Shown: positions 1-16,706 of the stretch, in pieces
Position numbering within the stretch: position 1 is the stretch's first letter
How the letters are laid out: each line of letters opens with the position of its first letter
Source of the DNA: Uloborus plumipes
Taxonomy: Eukaryota; Arthropoda; Arachnida; Araneae; Uloboridae
Direction of reading: 5' to 3'
DNA length: 64,000 nt
Assembly (NCBI GenBank): GCA_038373865.1
Contig: JAXGGA010001181.1
Coordinates: forward strand, 1-64,000
The notes under the pieces: generated by a model
Seen by the model: only the letters and a program-made list of their open reading frames with translations
Database searches by the model: none
Told to the model about the DNA's origin: nothing
Program-made: the position numbers and the translations under genes

Positions 1-3000
1 GATCAATGCGGAAACATCACTGTAAAACGGTTTCCTTGGTACGCCTCAACTTGATGCAAGAAAAACAAACATCAGTCAATTAGAAGCGATCCAAGTCCTT
101 CGAACTAACATTTGTTTTTCTGCATTGGGGGATGTTAATATCACGATAAAACTTGTTGCGCAATTGCACGAAACGCCTGCAAATGTATCACTTATGAAAT
201 TATTTAGTTTCAATTTGGCTCATCGTTTAGTGTTACGTTGTTTAATAAGTTCCGGGAGGTAAGATAAAACTAGCTGTTTTTGGAAACAAATTACGTCATT
301 TTCGTGATTCTAGTAGTTATTAGATTCACACTTTTCTCGCTTAAATTATGCTTAATAACATATCTACAAACTTCAATCAAATGAATGAATGAAATAAAAG
401 AATAATAAAAGCTGAACTAGAAATAAAAAAGCTTGTTTTTGAAAGCCAACATCGATTTTCTAAAGTTAGTTCACTACTGTTTTCGTCTTGATATTGTTTA
501 AGGCTCGACCGATGCATCGGCACCAATGTTTGAATTTTTTTTCATCAGCCATCGGCATAGGTCGCCGATGCTAACTTTGGAAAAACATCGGCTCATCGGC
601 CTCGAAACCATCTAAATGTCGATGCATGGCCGATGTTTAAAAAAAAGTTTTCTTCAGAGGGAAATCTATCTTTCTTCAGAATTAAAAGTACGTTCACCAT
701 GTGACTGAAAATCGGGTAGCAACGGGACCAACACAGTTCTGGCTTTCGGAATTTTCTAAATCGGGCGAATACCGAAATTTTCACAACACAGCAGACACTT
801 TCTGAGTGATCTCTTTGATGAGAGATTTTAGAATTTTAGTAAAACCTTCGAATGACGGAAATATTTTTTGCGCATTTCTTTTCTTTTCTTTTTTGTGTGT
901 ATGTGAATGAAAGCCTTTATTATTATTTTTTTTAGTTTAGAAAGATGTTAGCCAGATGAATTTGGCAAATACATTTATTTTAAGAGTATAAGGGATCTAT
1001 GCTGTAAAATTTCGAGGAGGGGCTCACCTCTGGTTTCTCTGTTGTGTGATAAGATAAGTTTTCATTTTTATTTTCTGAAATCTAATATTGTGTTACTCAA
1101 TTCTAAATTATCCAGTCTTGAATTGAATATTGAAGCTGTTACGATTTTCCCTTTAAGTCATATTCGTTTAAGCAGGAGTGCCCATCCGGGAGGGTTATGA
1201 CCTATACTTGCCCGTCTAATTTTTCACAGTTGGGGTGGAGGGTGGGGCTCATTTGCGTTTATTTTGGTCTCCGTGGTATTTGGATTTGTGCTCCGACTTT
1301 GCTCTTGGGGGTGGATGCAACCTTGTGTTCAAAGCAAAAAAAAAAAAAAAATACTTTTCGCATTGACTTATCCTGATATTTCTTGACCATGAAGCGAGAA
1401 ACTAACTAGTATTTATTCGCATGCATAAGCTTGCCCACATCCCGTCCCCTCTCCCAAAATCGATGGCACACCCTCTAAAAATGCTACGGAACATCCCCCC
1501 CCCCCCCAAAAAAAAGAGATAAAAAACTTCCAAAAATTTATGCCCCTAAAAACTTCAATAGTGCACTCTTCGTCTTATCAAGTGACCATATCAAGTGTTT
1601 TAGCCAAATTTGCAATCTCATTATCATTGTATTGACAATGAATAAAGTTTTATAAGTAAAGCTTCTTGCATTTTACCATTTATTTATTATGTATTAAAGC
1701 TCTACTAATATTTTAAATCTACTTTTAATGCATTACTTTACTTCTAATGTAAATATTTCGTATTTTAAACTTTACTGATCATCAACAAACAGCACGGCGC
1801 CGTCAAATGTTGCCAAAAACCTAGAAAAAAAAAGGATCCATTGAGTGAAGATCCAATTTGCAGTTTCTATAGCCCTGTCGAGGAAACTAAAAAGGTTATG
1901 AAAGGTCAGAAAACTTCTAATAGAATGCGGCTAATTTCATAAGGATGACTTTAAGTTAAATTACAGCAGATTTAAGTAATATACTAAGAGAAAGATAGAA
2001 ATTGCTTAACTTACATGAAAGAAGAAGTCATTAATTTTAAGACAAAAATTGAAAGATATTTCAGCATTTAATTTGGTCAAATTTCACTACAAAACAATGA
2101 ATCATTTGGACATGCATATTTCCTTATTCACACACACATACGCACACAAAAGAAAAGAAAAGTAAAAGAAAAAACGAAATCAATAAACACTAAAGAAATA
2201 AATTATTGGTTGAAATTTATTATTTATGAATTAAGCAATTCTAACCTTCTGTTAACGCCTGATTCCCAACTCGGCCCAAAACTTTCCCACTCAATAACCA
2301 ATTTACATAAATTTTGCTTCATCAGCTGAACAATCCTCTGACTCGAGGATGAAACAAAAAAAAAAAATCCAAAAATAAAAAAATATATAAATATAAAGCG
2401 TGTAACTATACAGATTAAATTTGCCTCCATCCAGAAAAGAGGGCTCTTCTAGGACGACGGGAAAGAAGAATAAAATATTCCAGGAGAGAGCTGCTGTCCC
2501 TAATTTTCCTCTCTCCCCCATGGAGGACCATCCCAGTTTCTTCCTCATAAGTAGGATGAGGAGGAAGAAGAGGCGAGAGGAAAAAAAGCTGATTTTGTAA
2601 TCCGCACCCGCTAATATATCCAATCAATCAAGGGCCTGGGCATGCACGAAGAGCTAAAAAGAATGACTCTCAAGAACGGCTATAAAGAAAAAAAGAATTT
2701 GCAAGCCCTCATCACTAAAACACAGCAGGGAGACACATTTGCATAATAGAGCGACCGAGGTTGGAGGCTTTTTTTTCCGTGATCAGTGGTTGTCCAATTG
2801 TTATTTTTGCTGTAAAACTGGAGAATAAAAAACGATTTATATATGTTTTTTACGTGTGGTATGAGGTCGCCACTCAAAACCGCTGAGTCATTTCACTTCA
2901 TTTGTACATAGGAAATTAATGAGTTTTTTAAGAACTGATGTAAAAAATGGGTAAGAAAATAAAAACACATGAAACTGAAACAAAAATAACTAAAAATATA

Positions 3001-3488
3001 TTTTTATGTCTCATTGTTTGTCCGTTGTAGTTCAAGTGTCACCAAAAGATGTATGTATATAGTTTTGAAGCTCAATGTTGGATAGTACAAGTAACAACAA
3101 GAACAAACATTAAATTAAAAAAAAAAAAAACTTATAAGCAGTGAAGTCCAACCTTTTTAAGTGAACGCAATTCATATTAACGTGACTCCTTCGGGTCAGA
3201 ACATGTACAAAGCTGAAATATATTTCAACTTTTTCTCAGAAGCGAAAACACGGAGAAAAAAAGAAACTTACAAAAAAAAATTGTGTCATCAGTACTAAAT
3301 GTTTATTTTATCAATACAAAATTTCCATTAGTTTCTAAGAAACTAATTTCTGACTATATGGAAAATTGAACATAACCATAGACCACATAAATCGGCTTCG
3401 TGGACTTAATAAAATCGAGCGCAGTGGGTATTTGGTCAAGTCATGTTTCAAACTTAACATTTCATCAAAATCTATTCATGGTTTAGGA
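1..3488. other. AT-rich non-coding stretch, no gene seen
   Basis: No coding region is recognisable; all open frames are short and without family resemblance. Visible content is a CATCGG-rich patch (505-637, listed separately), a 13-C run at 1495-1507, A/T homopolymers, and two isolated transposon-like termini. CAGGAGTGCCCATCC at 1173 differs by one base from the end of the hAT-like element at 46144, but no partner end was found. CAGTGAAGTCCAACC near 3140 resembles hAT ends of the CAGTGGTTCCCAACC type, also without a partner. Confidence 0.6.
505..637. repeat. CATCGG/CCGATG-rich degenerate repeat
   Basis: About 130 bp contain many copies of CATCGG, CCGATG and GATGCATCGG on both strands, so the patch is locally self-complementary. 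The style resembles the termini of the hAT-like element at 13819-14539, which are rich in CCGATTA and ATCGGCC. No outer terminal repeat or target duplication was found, so this is probably a relic or one terminus of a hAT-like element. Confidence 0.4.
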
Positions 3489-4214
3489 CAGATGGGTTTC
3501 CAACCTGTTAGTCGCAACCCTAAATGAATCGTTTGTTTCGAAAAGGTAACATCTCTATTTTGATCTCCTCTGTCTCTTTAGAAAATTAAACAGCGCACGC
3601 CTTATTTTTGAATGTCATAATCAATGAAAAAATGCCTTTAGTTAAGTACACAATTACTGCAATAATTTACCAAATAACCATTGATTATGACATTCAAAAA
3701 TATAACCGTGCGCTGTTTAATTTTCTAAAGAGACAGAGGAGATCAAAATAGAGATGTTACCTTTTCGAAATAAACGATTCAAATGTGGTCTAGAAGCATT
3801 TTTTCCGAGATCACGACATTATTTCAAAAATATACACTATTTTAGTTTAACATATTATCTAAAAAAAAGCCAATATTTTATTCATTTATTTATTAAGGTT
3901 TTTTAATATGCTGTTAATTGTGGTTAAGTTTATTAATTAAAGTATATCATTTTTAAAAGTTTTCATTAAGTTCCTCTTTCTCAAATAGTTAAGCAAACTA
4001 AGAGTTTCTTTTTTGTTAATCGGTAAAAAATGAGGTTTTTGGATTCACCGCAAATGCATATTGCAAACTCAAAAATTAATATTTGAATGAAAGAGTTTTG
4101 AAAGTTTCGGAATGTATGTTAGAAATGTTATGTACAAGGGGTACCCATGTGGAGTAGTGGATTGTTTAATCAGCAAAAAAGGGATCACGACGTGCAAAAG
4201 GATGGGAACCACTG
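3489..4214. mobile_element. Non-autonomous hAT-like element with 8-bp target duplication
   Basis: The left end reads CAGATGGGTTTCCAACCTG and the right end, read inward on the minus strand, CAGTGGTTCCCATCC. Both are of the CAGTGGTTCYCAACC type known from hAT transposons and their miniature derivatives. The flanks are GTTTAGGA (3481-3488) and GTTTAAGA (4215-4222), 7 of 8 identical, as expected for the 8-bp duplication hAT transposases make. No transposase is encoded in the 726 bp; the 112-codon open frame at 4112-4450 runs across the element end and is not a gene. The left part holds a long hairpin, listed separately. Confidence 0.75.
3525..3781. repeat. Long inverted repeat (about 102-bp arms, 52-bp loop)
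   Basis: The arm at 3525-3626 is the reverse complement of 3679-3781 apart from a few substitutions and a small indel near the CGCAC motif. The 52-bp spacer is AT-rich. The arms lie inside the hAT-like element 3489-4214, starting just after its left end. RNA from either strand would fold into a hairpin of roughly 100 bp. Confidence 0.9.
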
Positions 4215-8223
<4,009 letters not shown>

Positions 8224-8356
8224 TTTTTTTTTTTTTTTTGCCTGCTTTGAGTCTAACCATTTTCCCTGATCCGGCAAACACCCTCCAGTATGAATTCTAA
8301 CAGAGGCAACAATATGTGATCTTGGTGATTCCGGTAGCAGAAACACCGCAACGCTG

Positions 8357-8721
8357 CACTGTAAAAAATGAATGTTGTTTTTACAGTATAATACAGCTAA
8401 TTTTATGGCAATGAGCAGCAAAAATTGCTAATTTTACTGTAATAAACTCTAAAATTACTAAACTGTAAAATTATTTATTTTACAGTTTATTATTGTGTAG
8501 TTTACAGTTTTAAACTGGAACCTCTGCAGCCAATATTAAACTATTACTTTTACAGTATAATGTGTTGCTTTTACACTTAAATTTTACGTCAATAAACTGT
8601 AAAATTTCTAGTTTTAAAATAAGAAACTGTAAAATTGCTAATTTTAGTTTATTACTGTACATTTTACAGTTTTAAATTGGAACCTGGGCTACTAGTATTA
8701 TACTGCTCATTTTTTTCAGTG
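8357..8721 (+). mobile_element. CACTG foldback MITE, copy A (two modules)
   Basis: It begins CACTGTAAAAAATGAATG and ends with the inverse, TTTTTTCAGTG. The interior consists of palindromic blocks around ACTGTAAAAT/ATTTTACAGT, and the block GGAACCTCTGCAGCC near 8520 marks the end of the first module. A second left-type module follows directly (TACAGTATAATGTGTTGC). The flanks are TG on both sides (8355-8356 and 8722-8723), a 2-bp duplication differing from the TA of copies D, E and F. There is no coding capacity. Confidence 0.8.
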
Positions 8722-11700
8722 TGTAAAGTACGTAGCAGATTCTCGAAAGAGCCTGCAGACTATTTCTTAGTTGCAGCGGGAAAGAATAATTTTCCCGAGG
8801 GGCGATCGCCCCTCCCTTGAAGGATTCTCCCTCCGTAAATTTTCAATATTGAAGTGGAAAAATACTTTTTTCGATCATTTTTGATGTTAGGTAAAGGGAT
8901 ATTTGGTGCTTTCTTTCAGAAACGTTTCAAAATTGAACACCGAAATACTTGTACATTTGTAAACTAGGATGAGTAGTAAAGGGTAAGTAAAAAAAAAAAA
9001 TCAATCGCCCCTCCCTTGAAACATTCCTGCATCCACCCTTGTTGCCCAAAGCAGTGAAGTAGAATCCCTTATACCATTCTAAAGCTTGAATAATCATAAT
9101 ATATGCACTATCCTAGACATGAAATATTCGAAACTATTCAGCCATCATACGAATTAGTAAAACAAGTAAAACATCAAATTGACAATAATTTATGTTTTCT
9201 TTTTAGGTTTTGAAATAAAAGTTTAATAAATTCGTATCAAAAATAATTTTAACTTCAAAATGATGATACGAATTACTTATTTTTCACAACAACATTGAAT
9301 TCAGAGCATTCAAACCAGATGTACAAAATTATTGCACTTTGAAAACTACAGCAGAATATATTCACAAAGGTATTAGCTCCCATGCTACTTCACATGAATG
9401 ACAATAAATATAAAGTTATTAGACCTATTATTTGACATCATTATTAAAATTTTAACGAATTTTTAACGAAATACTGTGATTTTGTTTCTTTATACCTTTA
9501 ACACAGTAATAGAGTTTTATGCATCCAATTGCAGTATACGGCCCCTAAAAAGACCGCAAAAGTATTTTAAGCACGCACAGAAACAATTAAATACTTTTAG
9601 TAAAGTTTTTTTAGTTATAAATATATACTAGCTACTACAGATTTATTTTTCTTCGAAATCTGCACAATACTTTTACAGATTACTTAACTATATATTTAAT
9701 AATTTATTACCAAAACTTATTTTTAGCTACTGAATACACTTTTGTATTGTGAGGTTGGTTGATACTTTATGCAGAAATAATCACTGACCTAACTATAGTA
9801 GTTCACATACTGTAAGCAAAAACGTACGAAAATCAGTTTTACATGACGATGCAGAACTCAATTATTAAATTACTGACTGTAGAGCTAAGTAGACTCGAGA
9901 AAATTAAAGCCTGGAGAAAATAAGTGCTTCTACAGTAACTGAAGTAAATTTCTCTGCTATCTTGTTGAGGGTAGGTAAGACAGAAAAAGAACAATTTTCT
10001 ATGTGAGGTTTGTTTTTTAAAAATAATGATAATAAGCATAATATATTGAATCGAGCATAAATAAAGGGCAACAGCTATAGAGGGCTTAATTAAATCACCC
10101 TGTTTGACGCCTAATTGACTGTACTATCGTCTTGATTAGCCAGTCAGTTGAATTTTTCAAATAACCAGACTTAACTAGGAATCCTTGAAAATCTGCAAGA
10201 TCATTGCTCAACTAAAGCTATGTTAATTTTTAGTTTAAGCAGAGCTATTTGTTTGAAAGAACAGTGATAAATATGAAATCTATTAGAGTGGAAATTGTTC
10301 AAATTGACAGAGCAAGGATGGAGAGAGCGGAAGTCAACTTTCAAGAGCAAATTGAAAAGTGGGGAGGTGAAAAAGGCTGGCACCTGGGAGATATTGTTTT
10401 CAATCATTTATTTTGTGAAGTAGAAACTTGATTATCATCATTATTTAGTATTATGTATTGTAAAGAAAAATGAGTAACCGTTGAATACAGAAAAAGAAAA
10501 AAAAAAAAGAAAAACAACATGGATCTTTTTTCTGATTTCTTGCAAAACAAGACGGGGAAAATACAATCACTTAAAAGTTGAATATTCTATACCCAGGGGC
10601 TAAAACTCAATTCTTCAAACGAAAAAGAGACTTTCCTCCAAACCTTATGTTTAGAGGAGATCGCAATCTTTGCGAGTTAGAAAAAACAACAATATTGTTC
10701 GACTATTATAGTCTTCTGTGTATTTTCACATTGTAAAATTTAATGTTTGAAGTGTTGAATCTTTCCCACATAATTCTTCAAACTGTGAGCAATTGGTAGT
10801 ATTTACAAAAATTTTTAAACATTAGGTGGACATGCGTATTTTCAACGATCAGATCTGAGAAATTTCTACCGGATTCTCTGCAATCCGGCTCTAATTTTTA
10901 TTCTATGTCTTTCTAAATCGATTATAGGAAGAAATTGTACAAACAATGAATACCGATTTATTTGCAAAATACCAATGATTTATAAAAAAAAAAAAGTAAT
11001 GAAATGAAAGTTTCAAAACAATACTTATACAATGAAGATCATCCATATAAATGTCTATAATCGGCAAGCAAAAATGGCAAAAAAAGAACATGAAACGGCT
11101 AATCGAATAATATTACGAAAGAAAAAAAAACAAAAGAGAAACCAACATAAAGGGGAACTCGAAAAATTCGTTAAACACTCTTCCTTTAAAAGATAGTTTC
11201 CGCGTGATAATTGGAAAGATCAAAGTTATTGTTCCGAAAATAATCAATAGAATACTACCGAGAGTCATTCATATCCGAAAAGGGAAAAAGTTCCTCCATT
11301 TAAAGAGAAATAATTAATCTACAGTCCCCAAGCTGTAAAACTCCTACTCCCAACTTTAGGCTGACATTTTAATCTCTCGGAAAATCGCTAAAAGAGAAAG
11401 CGATAGTCGTCTGCCGCGCAACCGTTGCCATTCGTCCGGCACTTATTCTCTGTTTATTTTATTTCTCCCATACCATAAACCCGCGTTATATGATAATCGC
11501 ATCGGTTGTAGCTATACATTTTATCCTCTTTTTTCGCTTCCAGTGATTCCTTTTATTCTTAAGTTCTCGTTTTATTTTTAAGAACAAAACGCTATTATTT
11601 TAGTTCCTTCTTTTTTTTGCGGACAAAATTGTAATCATGTTTTCGTAGATAGCTGCTAGAAATGATGATTGAAAAGGCGGGACTTAACTGGCAGCGGCGG

Positions 11701-13818
11701 GAAAGAAAAACGGCTCTAACACGATGTCGTTGATTAAATTTTCTGGTTGCCTTGATTATTTTGGGCGAAAAACATGCGATCTTTAAATGGATGGCATCCG
11801 TTTTTGCAATTATTCTCCAAAAACTTTGCCGCCTAAGACGATGGAGTTTAGATGCTTTACGGTGTGCTCTCCTTAATTAAATTTGAATTGAAAATTCGCC
11901 CGCACAAACAATTTGGAGGCAAAGCCAACAAGGCATGAATAAAGCGAACCATTTCGACAAATCACGTTAAATGTACGCCGTTTCCAGACACAAAGCAAAT
12001 AATTTAAAGCAGGCTTTCAGAAGTCCAAGAATCGAAATTAAGTAATTGTGCGAATAGTAAAGGAAAGAAAGCGACTCCATGCAGAAAGTAAAAAAGAAAT
12101 ATTTGAAGAAAATCATTATGCATAAAATGAGCAATCAAGTTTATACAAATAAAACGGGACACAAATTGTATATTCCACTAGCGCAGTTACGTACAACATA
12201 GATATACCTAGATATATACATAAACATACGTGTATATCGAAAATGCCAAGCGGAGAATGCGGTTACTTTCTTTCTGGGGGTAACACGCAAAATAAATGTT
12301 CGTTTCAAGGGGAAAATATACGGTGTTTAAAGTGTGGCTTTGACGAGAGGGCACTTGACTCCTCCTTTTTTTAGAATTGTCCATTTTCATGAAGGGTTGA
12401 TACGCAGATGGAAATAGCAGAATGGAATTTGCAATTCTGATATTAGTTGTAGAACTTAAAGATGTCACTTTGCTCATCATCAGTACGTCATCCAATTTAA
12501 GAAATTATCCAAAGAGATAAAACATTTTAATTTTGCACGGTCAAGGCAGGTGTCTCATTGGACAAATCATAGTCTGTGCAAGTGGGTGGGTCTTTGTTTC
12601 ACCTCTCCCTGTACCATTGGTCAAGGACTGCAACGAATCCAATAATTAATTTGAATTGAAAATTTGCAAAATTAGGGTTGCAATAAAGAATGTAGTGCTT
12701 GTCATATTTACTTTTTCGCCAACTAAATTCAATTACTGCTGCAAATTACATTCCAATAATAAATAATCACATTACAGAAATATATTTGGAGCATTTTTTT
12801 TCTTTTAAATTCAACTGATTCTAACAATTTTAGGTTATAGTCATCGAAATTTCGTACATTATCCTTCACAATGATAATAAAAGCAATAAACATCAACAAA
12901 ATTTAACCAGCAAACGATAAAGTAAGAGCCAAATTTGTTCACTCAAGGCATTTACTGCGATTTATATTGAAATAAATTAATAATGAAGTAAAATATATTT
13001 TGCAGACGATAAATTTAGAATGGTTTACTACAAAAATTGTACCTTTTTTGACCTCAAATGGTTAAAAAATTATTCCCTCTTCTGTAAATACAACATTTTA
13101 GATCACCAAAATGCCGCTAAATTCATTAATATTGTATGAGTCAATTTCTTCCTTCTTTACCTATTTTAAGGAATGAACTTGCTTTCTCATTTGATTGACA
13201 GGTGCCATCTCGTCACGGTTTTATAATACCAAAATTCTGGACACTTTTTATGTATGTAATTTTTTTATACGCTCATAGAAAATATTATGTTTACAAAAAA
13301 CAAATTCGTACACATCATTTCAAAGATAATTTAATACTGAACTCTACTTGAAAAATAAAATTTAAACATTTGTAATACGAAATTTAGTTATACGTACTTT
13401 GACCAGCACTATTAGAATGCTTTTGGTCATAGTCACTAGTGAGACCGAGTTAACCAGTAGATCTTTCAAACACAGCCATCAGTCGCAAAGCATCATAACA
13501 CCACTTAGTTCGATAAAAAGGGCAAAAATATTTTTAAACTAAGCCTGAAACTTTTCTTTTGTGCATTTTACACCCTTCTCATTGCGACAGCAAAATTTTG
13601 ACTTGTCTTCTGCAACCTGCTTCTGTTGCAAAAGTACCAAGTATTGTTCTAAAAGAACAACTGTCCTTTACATTATATGCTAAACACGGTCTTCGGAGAC
13701 TTTAAATTCAATTGTAAATCTTTCTCTGCTTTGGATATTTACGGAAAAATGACGTTTGCTGTTGTTGTGAATGCCACTGGGAATTCAAATTCCTTTGCTT
13801 CGCGAACATGGATTTAAC
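8722..13818. other. Non-coding stretch, no gene seen; a unique island at 11.2-12.0 kb
   Basis: No gene is recognised. A perfect 14-bp palindrome GGGGCGATCGCCCC lies at 8799-8812. The string TCGCCCCTCCCTTGAA occurs at 8806-8821 and again at 9005-9020, probably two related transposon ends. From about 11160 to 12000 the sequence is less AT-rich and free of the dispersed repeats. It has no open frame of note and looks like unique non-coding DNA, possibly regulatory. The remainder is AT-rich with homopolymers. Confidence 0.5.
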
Positions 13819-14539
13819 TAGGGATGCACCGATAAGCAAATTGGCCGATTACCGATTAATCGGTTGTTGATAATCGGCCGAACAATGGGCCGAGCCGATT
13901 AATGATGAGGATGATTGTTTTTAGTGTTACCAATTTTACCATCACTGCTTTTTCTCTCTTATACAACTCCAAGTTTAGAAATAGTAAGGTATTTCCGAGA
14001 GAAGATTTTTTTTTCCATTTTCTCATTTTCACAAAATAATTTCAATATTTTTTAAAAATTTCTTTGAACCAATTTTCAAATAATTGTCAATAATATTTCA
14101 TTAACACATTGTTATTGTTAATTAGGTTAATTGGGCAAAAAATTCAAAAAAGGGGGAGGGGGAGTCTGTGGTGAGCACTCCAATTTAGGGGTACTTTTAA
14201 TTTAAATTTTTTAATAGTTAGTAGCAATTTAATTCAAGACTTTTATTATTCATGAAAAGTAGAGGTTATCTAAAAGCACTGTACTAAGGAGAAAATTGTC
14301 GCCACAAGAAAAATGTTGCAACCTTGTCTATGTATATTTATTCAAAGTAGGAGGATTATTTTACAAAAAATGTTATATCAACTGTGAGGATTATTATTAC
14401 CTTAAAAAAATATTCATCATAATTTCTTAGTGAAGGTATACTTTGAAGAATAACAACTAAAAAAATTTTTTTGCCGATTTGCCGATTATTAATAATCAGC
14501 AAAACGGCCGATTATGGCCGATTTATCGGTGCATCCCTA
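13819..14539. mobile_element. Non-autonomous hAT-like element (TAGGGATGCACCGATAA ends)
   Basis: Terminal inverted repeats read TAGGGATGCACCGATAA at both ends, followed by CCGATTA/ATCGGCC-rich subterminal sequence. The flanks are GATTTAAC (13811-13818) and AATTTAAC (14540-14547), 7 of 8 identical, matching the 8-bp hAT duplication. Ends with AGGGATGCACCGAT followed by repeated ATCGG words are familiar from hAT-type elements of many animals. The 721-bp interior is AT-rich and non-coding. Confidence 0.78.
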
Positions 14540-15112
14540 AATTTAACCCTTTATGGCTCAACAGGACTCAGAAGTCCCGCTTATATTAATTTAGTATTAG
14601 GAATCCTAAATGGCTGGAATCATACTGAAGTTTTTTAGTACCACTCCTTGTACTTTGCTGAGAGGCTAACAGATGGTACTTGCGATCGGAAAGTTTTTTG
14701 TGGGGCCCTAAATCGTTGGGGGCCCTAGACCCTACTGATTTTCTAAAAAAAAATTAAATATTCGGTACATATGTTGCTTAATGTATTTTCAACTATAAAA
14801 ACTCAAAAAATATATTTAAAAATTAATTGTTAAATTAATTTGTTACATAAAGGGTTAAGACAGCAGGGAGAGGAGCCTGTGAATGCGAGGCGTCCAAATG
14901 GAGAGGAGTCCGACTTGAGCCTCGATCGACGAATGCATCATCTCTACGATTTAAACGTAAGTCTGAAGGGAGTCGGAGAGTAAATGCTACGACGAACCAG
15001 AAAACTTTTGGACGAGAGAGAGAATATTAAATAGATATACTACAATGAGAAATCGGTTCTATGGGTAACCTAGACGCAAATAGCAGACGGGCAAGCGTCC
15101 ACAAAACGCATG
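14540..15112. other. Non-coding stretch between two mobile elements
   Basis: No gene was seen. A block around 14695-14730 (GTGGGGCCCTAAATC, then GGGGGCCCTAGACCC) looks like the end of a further transposon, but no partner was identified. Confidence 0.4.
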
Positions 15113-15920
15113 CACTGTAAAAAATTAATGTTGCTTTTACAGTATAATACAGCTAATTTAACAAAACTTTACAGAAAAACTGTAAAATTTCTAGTTTACA
15201 GTGATAAACTGTAAAATCGCTAATTTACAGTTAATTACTAAGCATTTTACATTTTTAAACTGGAACCTCTGCTGCCAGTATTACACTGTTGTTTTAAAAG
15301 TATTATACAGTTAATTTTATGGTAATAAACTGTAACATTGCTATTTTTACAGTAATAAACTGTACCATTCTAGTTTTACAGTGATAAACTGTAACATTGC
15401 TACTTTTACAGTAATAAACTGTACCATTCTAGTTTTACAGTGATAAACTGTAAAATAGCTTGTTTTACAGTTTATTACTGCGCTTTTACAGTTTTAAACT
15501 GTTGTTTTAAAAGTATTATACAGCTAATTTTATGGTAATAAACTGTAACATAGCTATTTTTACAGTAATAAACTGTACCATTGCTATTTTTACAGTAATA
15601 AACTGTAACATTGCTATTTTTACAGTAATAAACTGTACCATTGCTATTTTTACAATAATAAACTGTACCATTCTAGTTTTACAGTGATAAACTAAAATAG
15701 CTTGTTTTACAGTTTATTACTGCGCTTTTACAGTTTTAAACTGTTGTTTTAAATGTATTATACAGCTAATTTTATGGTAATAAACTGTAACATTCTAGTT
15801 TTACAGTGATAAACTGTAAAATAACTTGTTTTACAGTTTATTACGGTTTTAAACTAGTTTTAAACTGAAACCTCTGCTTTCAGTATTATACTGTAAAAAC
15901 AACACCTATTTTTTACAGTG
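15113..15920 (+). mobile_element. CACTG foldback MITE, copy B (expanded, about four modules)
   Basis: The ends are CACTGTAAAAAATTAATG and TTTTTTACAGTG, with TG on both flanks (15111-15112 and 15921-15922). This is the longest copy, 808 bp. The left-type module (TTGTTTTAAAAGTATTATACAG and onward) recurs near 15284, 15500 and 15745. Between these lie tandem near-palindromic units of about 34-38 bp, such as TTTTACAGTAATAAACTGTA, with alternating ACCATT and ACATTG spacers. It has no coding capacity. The regular unit spacing comes from palindrome duplication and is not a CRISPR array. Confidence 0.82.
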
Positions 15921-16706
15921 TGGTTCCGAATACAAAACATTTCGATTCCGAGGCGAAAGCTCTATCTAAAATTTTTGATGGACTGGAGCTTAATCTCAAT
16001 CTATCTTAGAATCTTAAAATAAAATCAGCTTCAACTAATTTAGAATAATATCTCTTCTTTATATTCATGAAGACATAAGTGACTGTCACAAATAAACTCC
16101 ACAACACTTGATGGCAAAAACACTTGGTCGGAAGAATGGTTTGCCCTCAGATGAAAAGCTTTCTTTTTCGGAACGACCCCCAAAGAAAAGAAAATAAACT
16201 TTGAAAAGCAACACCGGCGCAAAAGAAAAAAAAAATCATAAGCAAGGAGCAGATAACTCGAGTAAAATGTTTATGTTTGCAAATGATTTCCTAATAAATA
16301 GAAGGGAACCTTCTGTGTCTTCTAAAAACTTTCTTCTCCTCTTACTTTTTTACATTTTCTCTATTCCTTTCACTCTTCGTTTATTTACTCGATTCTTTCC
16401 GGAGCAAAAGAAAAAGAAAAAAAAGAAACTTTTTCTCCCTCTACCTCTTTTCTTCCTCAAACATTTCGCAGAGATTTTGAGTTCTGCCAGGAAAACGTTA
16501 AATCGAGAAGTAAAGTGGAGATGCACTTTAGGAAATAAAGAAACGTGCCGAGGAGGAGAGGAAGGGGTGCAGTAAATAAAGATTAATCTGTCAAGCAGAC
16601 GAGACGGGATGTTGGAATGGTGCGCTCAGTGTCGTCTCCAATGACGTAGGAACTGACGTACCGGAAGTGATATCATGCAATATGTCTACGTAGAGCTATG
16701 CAAATA
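15921..16706. other. Non-coding stretch, no gene supported
   Basis: The 124-codon open frame at 16201-16575 is lysine/phenylalanine-rich low-complexity sequence with no family resemblance, so I do not call it a gene. The part at 16560-16706 is somewhat less AT-rich and contains several TACG and GACGTA words but no assignable feature. Confidence 0.45.

Noticed and set aside
1173..1570. A second complete element with CAGGAGTGCCCATCC ends
   Set aside because: Only the left terminus is convincing; no matching right terminus or duplication was found downstream.
15290..15700. Regularly spaced repeats resembling a CRISPR array
   Set aside because: Spacers are themselves near-copies, the repeats are palindromic parts of a mobile element, and the DNA is eukaryotic.
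16201..16575. 124-codon plus-strand frame
   Set aside because: Lys/Phe/Leu-rich translation of A- and T-rich sequence; no recognisable family.
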